Source: an uncultured Clostridia bacterium (GTDB taxonomy: Bacteria; Bacillota; Clostridia; Oscillospirales; Oscillospiraceae). Taken from it: a stretch of DNA of 32,596 bases. The translations under genes and the position numbers were made by a program. This document shows positions 8,500 to 16,748 of this stretch, piece by piece; within the stretch, counting starts at the first letter, position 1; every line of letters begins with the position of its first letter. The notes below the pieces were generated by a model, which saw only the letters and a program-made list of their open reading frames with translations, made no database searches and was not told the DNA's origin. Where the stretch lies: contig CAMUYE010000017.1 in the NCBI GenBank assembly GCA_947164825.1, positions 1 to 32,596 of the forward strand, in the 5' to 3' direction.

Positions 8500-9765
8500 T
8501 TATTGTTCCAGATAAGCCTGTCGGATTTCCGCCGCTAAATACAGGGAGCCGTAGGCCAGGACGGCCCCGTCCTTCGGGGTGACGGAGAGGGCCAGGCGCA
8601 CGGCCTCGGCGGGGCTGACGCAGGCGGCCACGGGCTTGCCGTAGCGCTGCAGGAGCTTCGCCAGCTCCCGGCCGTCCAGGGCCCGGGGATTGGAGGGCGT
8701 CAGGGTGAAGAAGCGGCTGGCCAGCTTCGCCGTACGGTCGTACATGGAGGCGTAGTCCTTGTCCGCCAGGACCCCGGTGATGACGCTGAGCTCCCGCCCG
8801 GCCAGATAGTCCTTGGCGGCGGCCCAGAGGGCGTCCATGCACTGGGGGTTGTGGCCGCCGTCCAGGACGAAGAGGGGCTCCCGGCTCAGGACCTCGAAGC
8901 GCCCCGGCCAGCGCACGGCGCGAACGCCCTCAACGATGGCCCGGTCGGGGAGGTACCAGCCCCGGTCCCGCAGGAGCTCCAGCACCGTGAGCGCCAGGGA
9001 GAGGTTCTTCCTCTGGTGTTCCCCCAGCAGGGGCAGCTCCAGGGTCAGGTCGCCCCATTGGAGGCGCTGGCCGCTCAGATCGTGGGCCAGGGGGACCAGG
9101 ACCTCGGGATCTGCCCGGTAGAGGGGAATGCCCTTCTCCCGGCAGAGCCCTTCGATCACGGCGCAAACCTCGGGGACGTTGGGATAGAGAGCCGCGGCGC
9201 AGCCGGGCTTCAGGATGCCCGCCTTGGTCCGGGCGATGGCCTCCACGGTATCGCCCAGGTACTCGGTGTGATCCAGGCCGATGTTGGTGAAGACGGCGGC
9301 CTCCGGAGCGGGGATCACGTTGGTGGCGTCCAGTTCGCCGCCCATTCCGGCCTCCAGTACCACGATGTCCGCGCCTTCGTCGGCAAACCATTTGAGGGCC
9401 ACGGCGGTGATCAGCTCAAATTCCGTGGGCGGATCCGCCATGGCGTCGGCAAAGGGCTTCACAGCCTCCGTCTCGGCGGCCAGGGCCTCCCGGGAGATCA
9501 TCTCTCCGTTGAGCTGCATCCGTTCCCGGAAGTCGATCACGTAGGGCGAGATGAACAGGCCGGTCCGATACCCGGCCTTCGTCAGCACCGAGGCCAGGGT
9601 CGCCGCCGTGCTGCCCTTGCCGTTGGTGCCCACGATGTGGATGAATTTCAGCCCCTTTTCGGGGTTTCCCAGCCGCCGCATGAGCTCCGAGATCCGTTCC
9701 AGACCCGGCACAGAGCCCTTCCAGCTCACGGCGTGGATATATTGCAGGGCTTCCTCGTAAGTCAT
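8500..9765 (-). CDS. folC: Folylpolyglutamate synthase / dihydrofolate synthase
   Basis: HIVGTNGKGSTAATLASVLTKAGYRTGLFISPYV, LEAGMGGELDATNVI, GLDHTEYLGDTVEAIARTKAGILKPG, LDGGHNPQCMDAL; start chosen at MTYEEALQYIH. Confidence 0.93.
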   Translation of the reverse strand: MTYEEALQYIHAVSWKGSVPGLERISELMRRLGNPEKGLKFIHIVGTNGKGSTAATLASVLTKAGYRTGLFISPYVIDFRERMQLNGEMISREALAAETEAVKPFADAMADPPTEFELITAVALKWFADEGADIVVLEAGMGGELDATNVIPAPEAAVFTNIGLDHTEYLGDTVEAIARTKAGILKPGCAAALYPNVPEVCAVIEGLCREKGIPLYRADPEVLVPLAHDLSGQRLQWGDLTLELPLLGEHQRKNLSLALTVLELLRDRGWYLPDRAIVEGVRAVRWPGRFEVLSREPLFVLDGGHNPQCMDALWAAAKDYLAGRELSVITGVLADKDYASMYDRTAKLASRFFTLTPSNPRALDGRELAKLLQRYGKPVAACVSPAEAVRLALSVTPKDGAVLAYGSLYLAAEIRQAYLEQ

Positions 9766-9936
9766 CGAAAAGCCTCCCGTGCAGAAAGATTGGGATCCGG
9801 CACCGACGGTTCCGGATCCCATGTATTATAGCAGAGTTTGCCGCCGGAAGCAAGTGCGGCGTTAGAAAAACCCGGCCGTTCTCGCTTCCCGTTTTACTTT
9901 TGGGTTCCGGCGGATTCGGGGAGCTTCGGGGAACCC

Positions 9937-10689
9937 TCAATATCTGCTTCCGATATACATCATGAGCCAGAACAGCAGCACGTTTTTTGCCAATCCGACG
10001 CAGGACAACACAACGCACAGCCAAGCCAGGCGCTCCTTCCGACGGAGGATCCCGATCACGATAAACAGACAGCAGAGGATGGGGCTGACGAGCAGGGGAA
10101 GGAGGGAAAGGATTTCTAACCAAAACGGAAGCGGTTTTTGATACTTCAAAAGATCCATGCCGACGTCAATCAGTATGAGCGTGGCCCAAAGCCAGGTGTA
10201 AATCAGCATCGGAACGGGAGACGCCACCGCGACGAGCCCGTGGATCAGATGCCGGTTTCGCTTGAGGCGGCCCTGCTTCTTTTCCACGACGGTGACGAAT
10301 CGATCTCCCGCCGCTTCCTTTTCCCGGATGATCTGCCAGTAACGGTCGGTATCAAAGGTCGCGTAATCGGCCTGATCGGCGATTAAGGTGGACAGCATCT
10401 GCAGAGCGTTCCGCTTTCGGTCCATGTCCGCCTGAATGGACTGGATGCGGGCTCCCGCGACCTCCGCCAGGGTGTTTTCGCCGTCCTGCAGCTTTTTGAT
10501 ATCGCCGCAGGTCAGACCGGATTTCGTCAGCACCTCCAGAAGGCGCAGGCATTCCAGATCGGATTCGGTGTAATCGGTTCCGCGGCTGCCGGAGGGGGGA
10601 TTCTCCGGAAAAAAGAGCTCCTCCCGCTTGTACAGCTTGATGCGATCCGCCGTGATCCCAAGCTGGGCCTGTAATTCCTTCGGTCTCAT
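9937..10689 (-). CDS. MerR-family transcriptional regulator with C-terminal multi-TM domain
   Basis: N-terminal MerR-type HTH (MRPKELQAQLGITADRIKLYKREELF... YTESDLECLRLLEVLTKSGLTCGDIKKL) followed by about 4 hydrophobic segments. Confidence 0.8.
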   Translation of the reverse strand: MRPKELQAQLGITADRIKLYKREELFFPENPPSGSRGTDYTESDLECLRLLEVLTKSGLTCGDIKKLQDGENTLAEVAGARIQSIQADMDRKRNALQMLSTLIADQADYATFDTDRYWQIIREKEAAGDRFVTVVEKKQGRLKRNRHLIHGLVAVASPVPMLIYTWLWATLILIDVGMDLLKYQKPLPFWLEILSLLPLLVSPILCCLFIVIGILRRKERLAWLCVVLSCVGLAKNVLLFWLMMYIGSRY

Positions 10690-10713
10690 ATCGCAGACCT
10701 CCTTTCCGGCTGT

Positions 10714-10745
10714 ATCTTATCAGATGGGGACTTTGTACCTGTCAA
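10714..10745 (-). promoter_or_regulatory. MerR-type promoter with elongated spacer upstream of the MerR gene
   Basis: Minus strand TTGACA (10745-10740), 20-bp spacer, TAAGAT (10719-10714). Confidence 0.5.
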
Positions 10746-10807
10746 GTATTATTTTTGCTGAAACCTTCGTTTCCGCAACAGTTTTTTCCGCGGGAGCGCT
10801 TTGCCCC

Positions 10808-11836
10808 TCATTCCCTGAAGCGTTCCTTCTCGCGCTGTCTGGAATACTTCGCGACGCCCTTGGCCCACTCCCGCTTGCGGCGCAGCATTTCCTCCCGGCT
10901 CTCTGCCTCCGCGTGCAGCTTTTGCCAGCTCTCCCAGCGTGCGGGGTCAAGCTCCCCCGCGTTGATTGCCGCCCGGATGGCGCAGCCGGGCTCCCGCAGA
11001 TGGCGGCAGTCGGAAAAGCGGCACTTGCCGAGATACCGCTCCACGTCCGCAAAGCTGTCTGCCAGGCCCTCGGAGGCCTCCGCCATGCCCAGCTCCCGCA
11101 TTCCCGGGGTGTCGATCACCAGCGCGCCGCCGGGAAGGCGGATGAGCTGGCGGTGGGTGGTGGTGTGACGGCCTCTGCCGTCCTCCTCCCGGATGCCGCT
11201 CACGCGCATGATCTCCTCGCCCGCCAGGGCGTTGACCAGGCTGGACTTGCCCACGCCGGAGGAGCCGAGGAAGACCAGGGTCTTTCCGGGTTCCAGATAG
11301 GGGGCCAGCGCGTCCAGGCCGAAGCCCGTATGCGCGCTGACCGCGTGGACGTTCACGCCCGGAGCGACTTCTTCCGCCTGGGCCAGACAGCGCCCACGGG
11401 AAGGCGCCAGATCCGCCTTGGTCAGCAGGACCACCGGCACGGCTCCGGACTGCCAGGCCATGGTCAGATAGCGCTCCAGGCGCCGCGGATTGAAGTCCTG
11501 GTTCAGAGACTGCAGGATCATGACGTAGTCGAAATTCGCCGCGACGGCCTGATCCCGCGGGACAGGTCCGGGTTCTCTCCGAAGGAAGCAGCTCCGCCGG
11601 GGCAGGGTCGCGAGGATCTGACTGTCGCCGCTTTCCAGATAATTCACCATCACGTAATCGCCGACGGTGGGGAAGCGTTCCGTTCCCAGATAGTATTCTT
11701 TCGTTTTCAGCCGGGCATAGGCCGCGCCCCGGTCGCAGACGATCTCATAGCGGTCCTTATGCTGGGCGGTGATGCGGGCGGGAATCCCGGGCAGAGTTTC
11801 CGTATTCGGTACGGTTCCGTAATCGTTCAAATTCAA
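10808..11836 (-). CDS. rsgA: Ribosome small subunit-dependent GTPase A (TTG start)
   Basis: VFLGSSGVGKSSLVNALAG, GRGRHTTTHRQLIRLPGGALVIDTPGMREL, CRFSDCRHLREPGCAI zinc motif; TTG start preceded by GAGGAGG. Confidence 0.95.
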   Translation of the reverse strand: MNLNDYGTVPNTETLPGIPARITAQHKDRYEIVCDRGAAYARLKTKEYYLGTERFPTVGDYVMVNYLESGDSQILATLPRRSCFLRREPGPVPRDQAVAANFDYVMILQSLNQDFNPRRLERYLTMAWQSGAVPVVLLTKADLAPSRGRCLAQAEEVAPGVNVHAVSAHTGFGLDALAPYLEPGKTLVFLGSSGVGKSSLVNALAGEEIMRVSGIREEDGRGRHTTTHRQLIRLPGGALVIDTPGMRELGMAEASEGLADSFADVERYLGKCRFSDCRHLREPGCAIRAAINAGELDPARWESWQKLHAEAESREEMLRRKREWAKGVAKYSRQREKERFRE

Positions 11837-11928
11837 GTTGGACCTCCTCCATATTCAGCTCGTTGAAAAGTTGGATTGAAACGTTCGGGTAAACGTAAAC
11901 GGTGTAAATGGTAATGTTGCGCATCATA
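11758..11928 (-). CDS. Putative 56-aa small protein overlapping the rsgA start
   Basis: MMRNITIYTVYVYPNVSIQLFNELNMEEVQLEFERLRNRTEYGNSARDSRPHHRPA*; RBS AAAGGAGGG upstream; rsgA start lies inside it in another frame. Confidence 0.45.
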
Positions 11929-12094
11929 CATCCCTCCTTTTTTCCGGCGAACTGAAAATGGGCGCAAAAATGCCGCAGCGAAGCAGCTCCCGTCCATGGC
12001 TGCGTCCTGCGGTTGCCATATCTCCGAAAGTTACTTAAAAACGGCGCGCCAAAGAGCGGGGATCCCCCCGATCCGGTTTTGCGCCTGTATTCAG

Positions 12095-12124
12095 TTAGCC
12101 GTATCTGACCTCACACACAGTCAT
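12095..12124 (-). CDS. Putative 9-aa leader peptide (MTVCEVRYG*)
   Basis: RBS GAAAGGAG about 7-8 nt upstream of the ATG; very short so support is limited. Confidence 0.3.
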   Translation of the reverse strand: MTVCEVRYG

Positions 12125-12178
12125 CAAAAATCTCCTTTCCCGATCCGCTTCTGCGAATCGTAATAGATCCAAGTTGAT

Positions 12179-12571
12179 TTACTTGCGCTTTTCGTTGGCC
12201 CGCTTCATAAACTTTTCCACTTGGATGATGAAGCGCTCGTGGGTGCCCTCACCCACCAGGCCGAAGGCGTCGTAGACCTTGACGTCGAAGACCAGCCGTC
12301 TGCGATCCACCAGGCTCAGCTCGCTTTCGCACCAGACCTGCAGACCGATGGGCGTCGCCGCCAGGTGGCGGACGTTCAGCGCCGTGCCGACGGTGCCCTC
12401 GCCGGGCTGCAGTTCGGAGACGACGCTCTTCCATGCGGTCTCCTCGATCAGCGCGATCATGGCCGGGGTGGCGAACACGTCAAGCTCGCCGCTGCCCAGG
12501 GCGCCGGCGCACTTGTCCTTGGTAACGGTCAGTTCGATTCTGCCTTTGATTCCGGGTTGCAGCATATTCAT
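12179..12571 (-). CDS. Hotdog-fold thioesterase (FlK-like)
   Basis: MNMLQPGIKGRIELTVTKDKCAGALGSGELDVFATPAMIALIEETAWKSV... VRHLAATPIG; Thr/Glu/His placement as in FlK-type thioesterases; RBS AAGGAG. Confidence 0.8.
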   Translation of the reverse strand: MNMLQPGIKGRIELTVTKDKCAGALGSGELDVFATPAMIALIEETAWKSVVSELQPGEGTVGTALNVRHLAATPIGLQVWCESELSLVDRRRLVFDVKVYDAFGLVGEGTHERFIIQVEKFMKRANEKRK

Positions 12572-12708
12572 TCTCCTTTTCTCCGCAGCCGCCCTGCGGA
12601 CTGCCGGATCCTGTTCTGCAAGACTGGAGAACAGGATAAAAATCACTGATTGCCGTTCTGCGCGGCGGAGGCGAAAGCGCTTCCGCCGATCGGAGCGAAG
12701 CGCAAGCC

Positions 12709-12945
12709 TCAGGCCTTTGCCGTGGGGATGCTCTCCAGCAGGCAGACGACGTCTCTGACCGTCTGCAGCTCCATTGCCTGAGATTCGTCGATGCTCACGG
12801 AGAATTCGTCTTCAAACTCCGCCAGCAGGCTGATGAGTTCCAGGGACGACAGGCCCAGATCCCCGATCATGCGGGAATCGGCTGTGATGGATTCGGCGGG
12901 GATATCGGTATAATCAGACAGAATATGGATCACTTTTTCTAACAT
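12709..12945 (-). CDS. Acyl carrier protein
   Basis: 78 aa acidic; DLGLSSLELISLLAEFEDEF phosphopantetheine-attachment motif. Confidence 0.92.
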   Translation of the reverse strand: MLEKVIHILSDYTDIPAESITADSRMIGDLGLSSLELISLLAEFEDEFSVSIDESQAMELQTVRDVVCLLESIPTAKA

Positions 12946-12991
12946 AGGTTGCCTCTGAAAAATAGAAAGAATAGGGGTGACAGGGATCGTG

Positions 12992-14614
12992 TTATCGCTT
13001 TCCGCGTTTGACCTTCATGGTGGAAGTCGTCTCGAAGGGCTCCTTGCGGATGTGGATCCGTTCGACCCGCAGCTTGTGCGGAAGCGTTTTGTTGGTTTCC
13101 TCCACCGCTTCCCGGACGGCCTGCTCCACGTCGCGGATGCCGTTTGCCTCGGCAAAGCGGAGGTTGGGATAGATCGACGCCGCCAGCAGATCGTCCTCCG
13201 CGTACACGACGCTTTGCGCGATGATCTCTTTGGTGGAAAGGTAGTTTTCAACCTGCTCCGGAGAGATATTTTCGCCGTTGCTGTTGATGATCAGATTGTC
13301 TTTTCTGCCGTGGAGGATGAGACAGCCCTGTTCGTCAAGGGCGCCGAGATCCCCGGTATGGAACCAGCCGTCCCGGATCGCCCGTGCGGTCTGCTCCGGG
13401 TTTTTGTAATAGCCGAGCATCACGTTTTTGCCGGAGACACAGATCTCGCCGTCTTCGATCCGGACCTCACAGTAGGGGCTGATCACGCCCAGATGGCAGG
13501 AAAACCGGTCGGTGTTGCAGGAGACGATGGGAGCGCATTCCGTGATGCCGTAGCCTTCAATGAAGCGGATCCCGATGTCGTCATAGAAGGAAACGAGATC
13601 TTCGGAGAAGAAAGCGCCGCCGCAGATAAGGCATTTCAGCCTGCCGCCGAAATAGGAGAGGATCTCCCTCGCCGCGCTGCGCTGGGCGTCGACGCCCACA
13701 GGCTTGAGCTCCCGGGCGAGGCGCAGGGCCTGTTCCAGGTTTTCGGCTTCGCCTCTTCTTTTTGCCTCGCGCAGGATCTCCTTGCGGAAAAGCTGCATGA
13801 GCGAGGGCACTACGAGCATGATCGAAGGGCGGAATGTCCGGAAGCAGTCTTTTATGGTTTTAACCGAGCTGCAGAGGATGATGGACATCCCAAAATAAAT
13901 GGGGGTGAGCAGACCGACCGCCAGTTCAAAGCTGTGGTTGTTCGGCAGGATCGAGAGCAGGGATTCGTCGGAAGCGCAATCCACCAGCCGGATTCCGAAC
14001 ATCACGGCGGCGCAGACGTTCCCGACGGAGAGCATCACGCCCTTGCCCACGCCGGTGGTGCCGGAGGTGAACAGGATCTCCGCGAGATCGTCCTCCTTCA
14101 GCTCCGGGGGCTCGCTGACCGGGAAGTCTCCGCCGATCAGGGAGGCCGCCGAAAAGCTGCCGTCCCCGGCCCGCAGCGGCACACAATGCGTATCCGGGCA
14201 GAGCTCTTTGATATGCTCCGCGATCCCGGCGCAGGCCGGATCGTAGAGCAGCAGGGTCGAATCGGAAAAGCGGAACTGCTTTGCGGATTCTTCCCTGGAA
14301 AGCGCCGCGTCCAGCGGAGAGACGACGACGCCGTAGCACAGGCAGCCGAAGTAGGAAACGATCCACTCAAGGCTTTTTTTGCCAAGCAGCGCCACGTGCC
14401 CGCCTTTTCCGACGGCCGTAAACAGATAGGATCCGACGCGCTTTACGGCTTCCAGCATCTGCCCGTAGCTGATGCTGCGCCGTTCGCCGTTTTCGAGCCA
14501 AACGCAGCAATCTGACGCGCTGTTTTTCTCGAAGCAGTCAAAAATGTAGCGCCCGATACTGGTCCAGGATCCTCTGTCGGAATAAAGAACAGAATTCACA
14601 AGCACACCTGTCAT
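12992..14614 (-). CDS. AMP-binding acyl-CoA/acyl-ACP synthetase-like ligase
   Basis: ILFTSGTTGVGKGVMLS, YGITECAP, HTGDLGALDEQGCLILHGRKDNLIINSNGENISPEQVE motifs of the ANL superfamily. Confidence 0.92.
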   Translation of the reverse strand: MTGVLVNSVLYSDRGSWTSIGRYIFDCFEKNSASDCCVWLENGERRSISYGQMLEAVKRVGSYLFTAVGKGGHVALLGKKSLEWIVSYFGCLCYGVVVSPLDAALSREESAKQFRFSDSTLLLYDPACAGIAEHIKELCPDTHCVPLRAGDGSFSAASLIGGDFPVSEPPELKEDDLAEILFTSGTTGVGKGVMLSVGNVCAAVMFGIRLVDCASDESLLSILPNNHSFELAVGLLTPIYFGMSIILCSSVKTIKDCFRTFRPSIMLVVPSLMQLFRKEILREAKRRGEAENLEQALRLARELKPVGVDAQRSAAREILSYFGGRLKCLICGGAFFSEDLVSFYDDIGIRFIEGYGITECAPIVSCNTDRFSCHLGVISPYCEVRIEDGEICVSGKNVMLGYYKNPEQTARAIRDGWFHTGDLGALDEQGCLILHGRKDNLIINSNGENISPEQVENYLSTKEIIAQSVVYAEDDLLAASIYPNLRFAEANGIRDVEQAVREAVEETNKTLPHKLRVERIHIRKEPFETTSTMKVKRGKR

Positions 14615-15465
14615 TCGATAATTTTGGATTTCGTCAGCATCCGCGTGACTTTGGCGATGTTGTTGATCGCGATGTCTCCGGTCAGACGCATTTCTTTTTT
14701 CGGCTTGAAGCTGTTGAGGAATTCAATCTTGTCATAGACGGCCTGCTTGTCCTCGACTCCGCCGGCAAACACGTAGTCCAGGACGAGCTTTGCCTTTTTA
14801 TACCCGTCTTCGATCATCTGATCGTTTCCTTCGCGGGTCGCGAAGATCGACTTTGAGATCAGTTCGGTATCGTCATTGAAGACGATCTTGACCACCTTTT
14901 TATCGAAGCCGGGCGCTTCAAAGGTGTAATTGTACTTGTCAAAATGGACGCAGATCGCATAATCGAGCTTATGCTCGATGAGGGGGAGGACCGGGATGTT
15001 ATCGGCGTAAACACCGTCGACGTAATAGCTTCCGTCGACCTGCACGGGCATCACAAAGGGCACGAAGGCCATGGCGGCCCGCAGATAGTCGCGGCGAAGC
15101 TCATAGGGCAGCCCGATCAGGTTTCGGTAGCAGTTTGTGCGCTTGTTGAGGTTCAGCAGCGATACGTAGAACTTCTCGGCGGCGGCTTCTCTGGAAGCGA
15201 CGCGGTTGATGACGTCCTGGAAATAATCGCTGGTCATCACGGTGCGGACAAAAAGCTTCGGATACTGCTTGTTGATATCCTTCCAGATCTGGAAGGATTC
15301 GTCCAGCATGCCGCTGGAATAGGCGTAGGCGATGAGCGTTCCGACGGAGGTTCCGCTGATATACTTGATCTGATCCGGGCCAAAGTACTCGTTGATCGCC
15401 TTCAGAGCGCCCAGCTCATAGGCGCCCTTCGCCATGGCGCCGGCCATTACCAATCCGATTTTCAT
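14611..15465 (-). CDS. Patatin-like phospholipase
   Basis: MKIGLVMAGAMAKGAYELGALKAI, nucleophile elbow GTSVG, later DGVYADNIPV (DG motif); 4-nt overlap with the downstream ligase. Confidence 0.9.
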   Translation of the reverse strand: MKIGLVMAGAMAKGAYELGALKAINEYFGPDQIKYISGTSVGTLIAYAYSSGMLDESFQIWKDINKQYPKLFVRTVMTSDYFQDVINRVASREAAAEKFYVSLLNLNKRTNCYRNLIGLPYELRRDYLRAAMAFVPFVMPVQVDGSYYVDGVYADNIPVLPLIEHKLDYAICVHFDKYNYTFEAPGFDKKVVKIVFNDDTELISKSIFATREGNDQMIEDGYKKAKLVLDYVFAGGVEDKQAVYDKIEFLNSFKPKKEMRLTGDIAINNIAKVTRMLTKSKIIE

Positions 15466-15632
15466 AGCAGGTCCCGTCCCAAAGAGCAGTTTACACGGTC
15501 GGAAGATAGAATCCCCCAAAATGCGACACAATTATACAACAGGCGGGCCTGTTTTGCAAGTGTTTATAAAATATTTCTTCCGCCCCTCCCGCGGCGGAGG
15601 AATGCGTGTTCACGGCAGACAGAGAACACGGG

Positions 15633-15730
15633 CTTCCGCCCGGAGAAAGGCGAATGACTCCCGCCCGGAGAAAGGCGAATGACTCCCGCCCGGAGAAAGG
15701 CGAAGACTCCCGCCCGGAGAAAGGCGAAGG
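15633..15730. repeat. Tandem repeat, about 4 copies of 24-25 bp (CTCCCGCCCGGAGAAAGGCGAATGA)
   Basis: Units at 15633-15657, 15658-15682, 15683-15706, 15707-15730 with only minor changes. Confidence 0.9.
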
Positions 15731-15787
15731 GCTTGCATTCCGCCGGAAAATCCTTTATAATACAGGCGGAGAAAGGAGCGTGCGCCC

Positions 15788-16012
15788 ATGAACAGAAAAC
15801 GCTTGGGACAGGTCCTGATCGGCGGCGTCTTCGCGGCTTCCGCGGCGGTGATCGCGGCCCTGGTGGAGCTTGTGGCGTCGGAGAAAAAACAGAGCCTGGA
15901 GACGAATTTGAAGCGCACCGTGTCCCAGCCGGATCGGAAACACAAGGACAGCCGGGTCAGCGACGGGGAGATTGCGCGTTTCGCCCAGGCGATTCCGGAG
16001 CGGAAAGATTGA
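15788..16012 (+). CDS. Small single-TM protein, paralog of 30002-30139
   Basis: MNRKRLGQVLIGGVFAASAAVIAALVELVASEKKQS...; RBS GAAAGGAG upstream. Confidence 0.7.
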   Translation: MNRKRLGQVLIGGVFAASAAVIAALVELVASEKKQSLETNLKRTVSQPDRKHKDSRVSDGEIARFAQAIPERKD

Positions 16013-16014
16013 GG

Positions 16015-16686
16015 ATGAAGCAGATGAACTATCAGATAATCGACCGGGAGCACTACTATCGCAAGGACGTGTTTCGCCACTTTTCCGAGGACTGCAAGTG
16101 CTCGGTTTCCATGACGGCGAGGATCGACGTGACGGCGCTTGCCGCCTGGTCAAAGAACACGGGGACCAAGTTTTCCATCAACTTTCTGTATCTCCTCTCC
16201 AAGGTCCTGAATTCTCGGGAGGATTACAGAATGGGATACCGCTGGCAGACGGACGAGCTGATCTGCTACGACGTGATCAACCCCACCCAGTACGTGTTTC
16301 ACGAAGACACGGAGACCTGCACGCCGGTCTACACGGAATACAACCCGGATTACAAGGCCTTCTACGCCGCCGCCCTGCGGGACGCGGAAGAAGCCAAAAA
16401 GACCCGCGACTACCGGCTGGATCCGGCGAACCATCCCAACTGGTTCGACGCCTCCTATCTCCCGTGGATTTCCTACGACGCACTGAACATCGAACTGCCC
16501 GACGGGTATCTGTATTTCGCGCCCATTGTCAACTGGGGAAAATACCGGGAAGAGAACGGCAGGCTGCTCATGCCCGTGAGCGTCCGCCTGAATCACGCCA
16601 TCGCGGACGGCTATCTGATCGCGATGGTCTTCCGCCTGTTAGAGCGGGAAATCAGCGCCTTCACCGGGAGCTCGGAAGAGAAATAG
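16015..16686 (+). CDS. Type-A chloramphenicol O-acetyltransferase-like protein
   Basis: MNYQIIDREHYYRKDVFRHF, FSINFLYLLSKVLN, and catalytic-type RLNHAIADGYLIAMVF motif (HxxxDG). Confidence 0.85.
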   Translation: MKQMNYQIIDREHYYRKDVFRHFSEDCKCSVSMTARIDVTALAAWSKNTGTKFSINFLYLLSKVLNSREDYRMGYRWQTDELICYDVINPTQYVFHEDTETCTPVYTEYNPDYKAFYAAALRDAEEAKKTRDYRLDPANHPNWFDASYLPWISYDALNIELPDGYLYFAPIVNWGKYREENGRLLMPVSVRLNHAIADGYLIAMVFRLLEREISAFTGSSEEK

Positions 16687-16748
16687 ACCTGCGGGATATC
16701 GAGCGGATCCAGGCATTTATGAAACAACGACAAACAGGAGGACCAAGT

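Noticed and set aside
15633-15730. Possible CRISPR array
   Set aside because: The units are directly contiguous with no unique spacers; it is a tandem repeat.
15610-16080. Minus-strand ORF antisense to the KRLGQ mini-protein, with a counterpart at 29945-30388
   Set aside because: The shared antisense segments follow from the plus-strand paralogy; codon differences fit plus-strand coding better.
16015-16686. Chloramphenicol resistance gene
   Set aside because: The CAT fold and catalytic His are present, but the motif is NHAIADG rather than HHAVCDG and the family contains many non-resistance members; resistance cannot be claimed.
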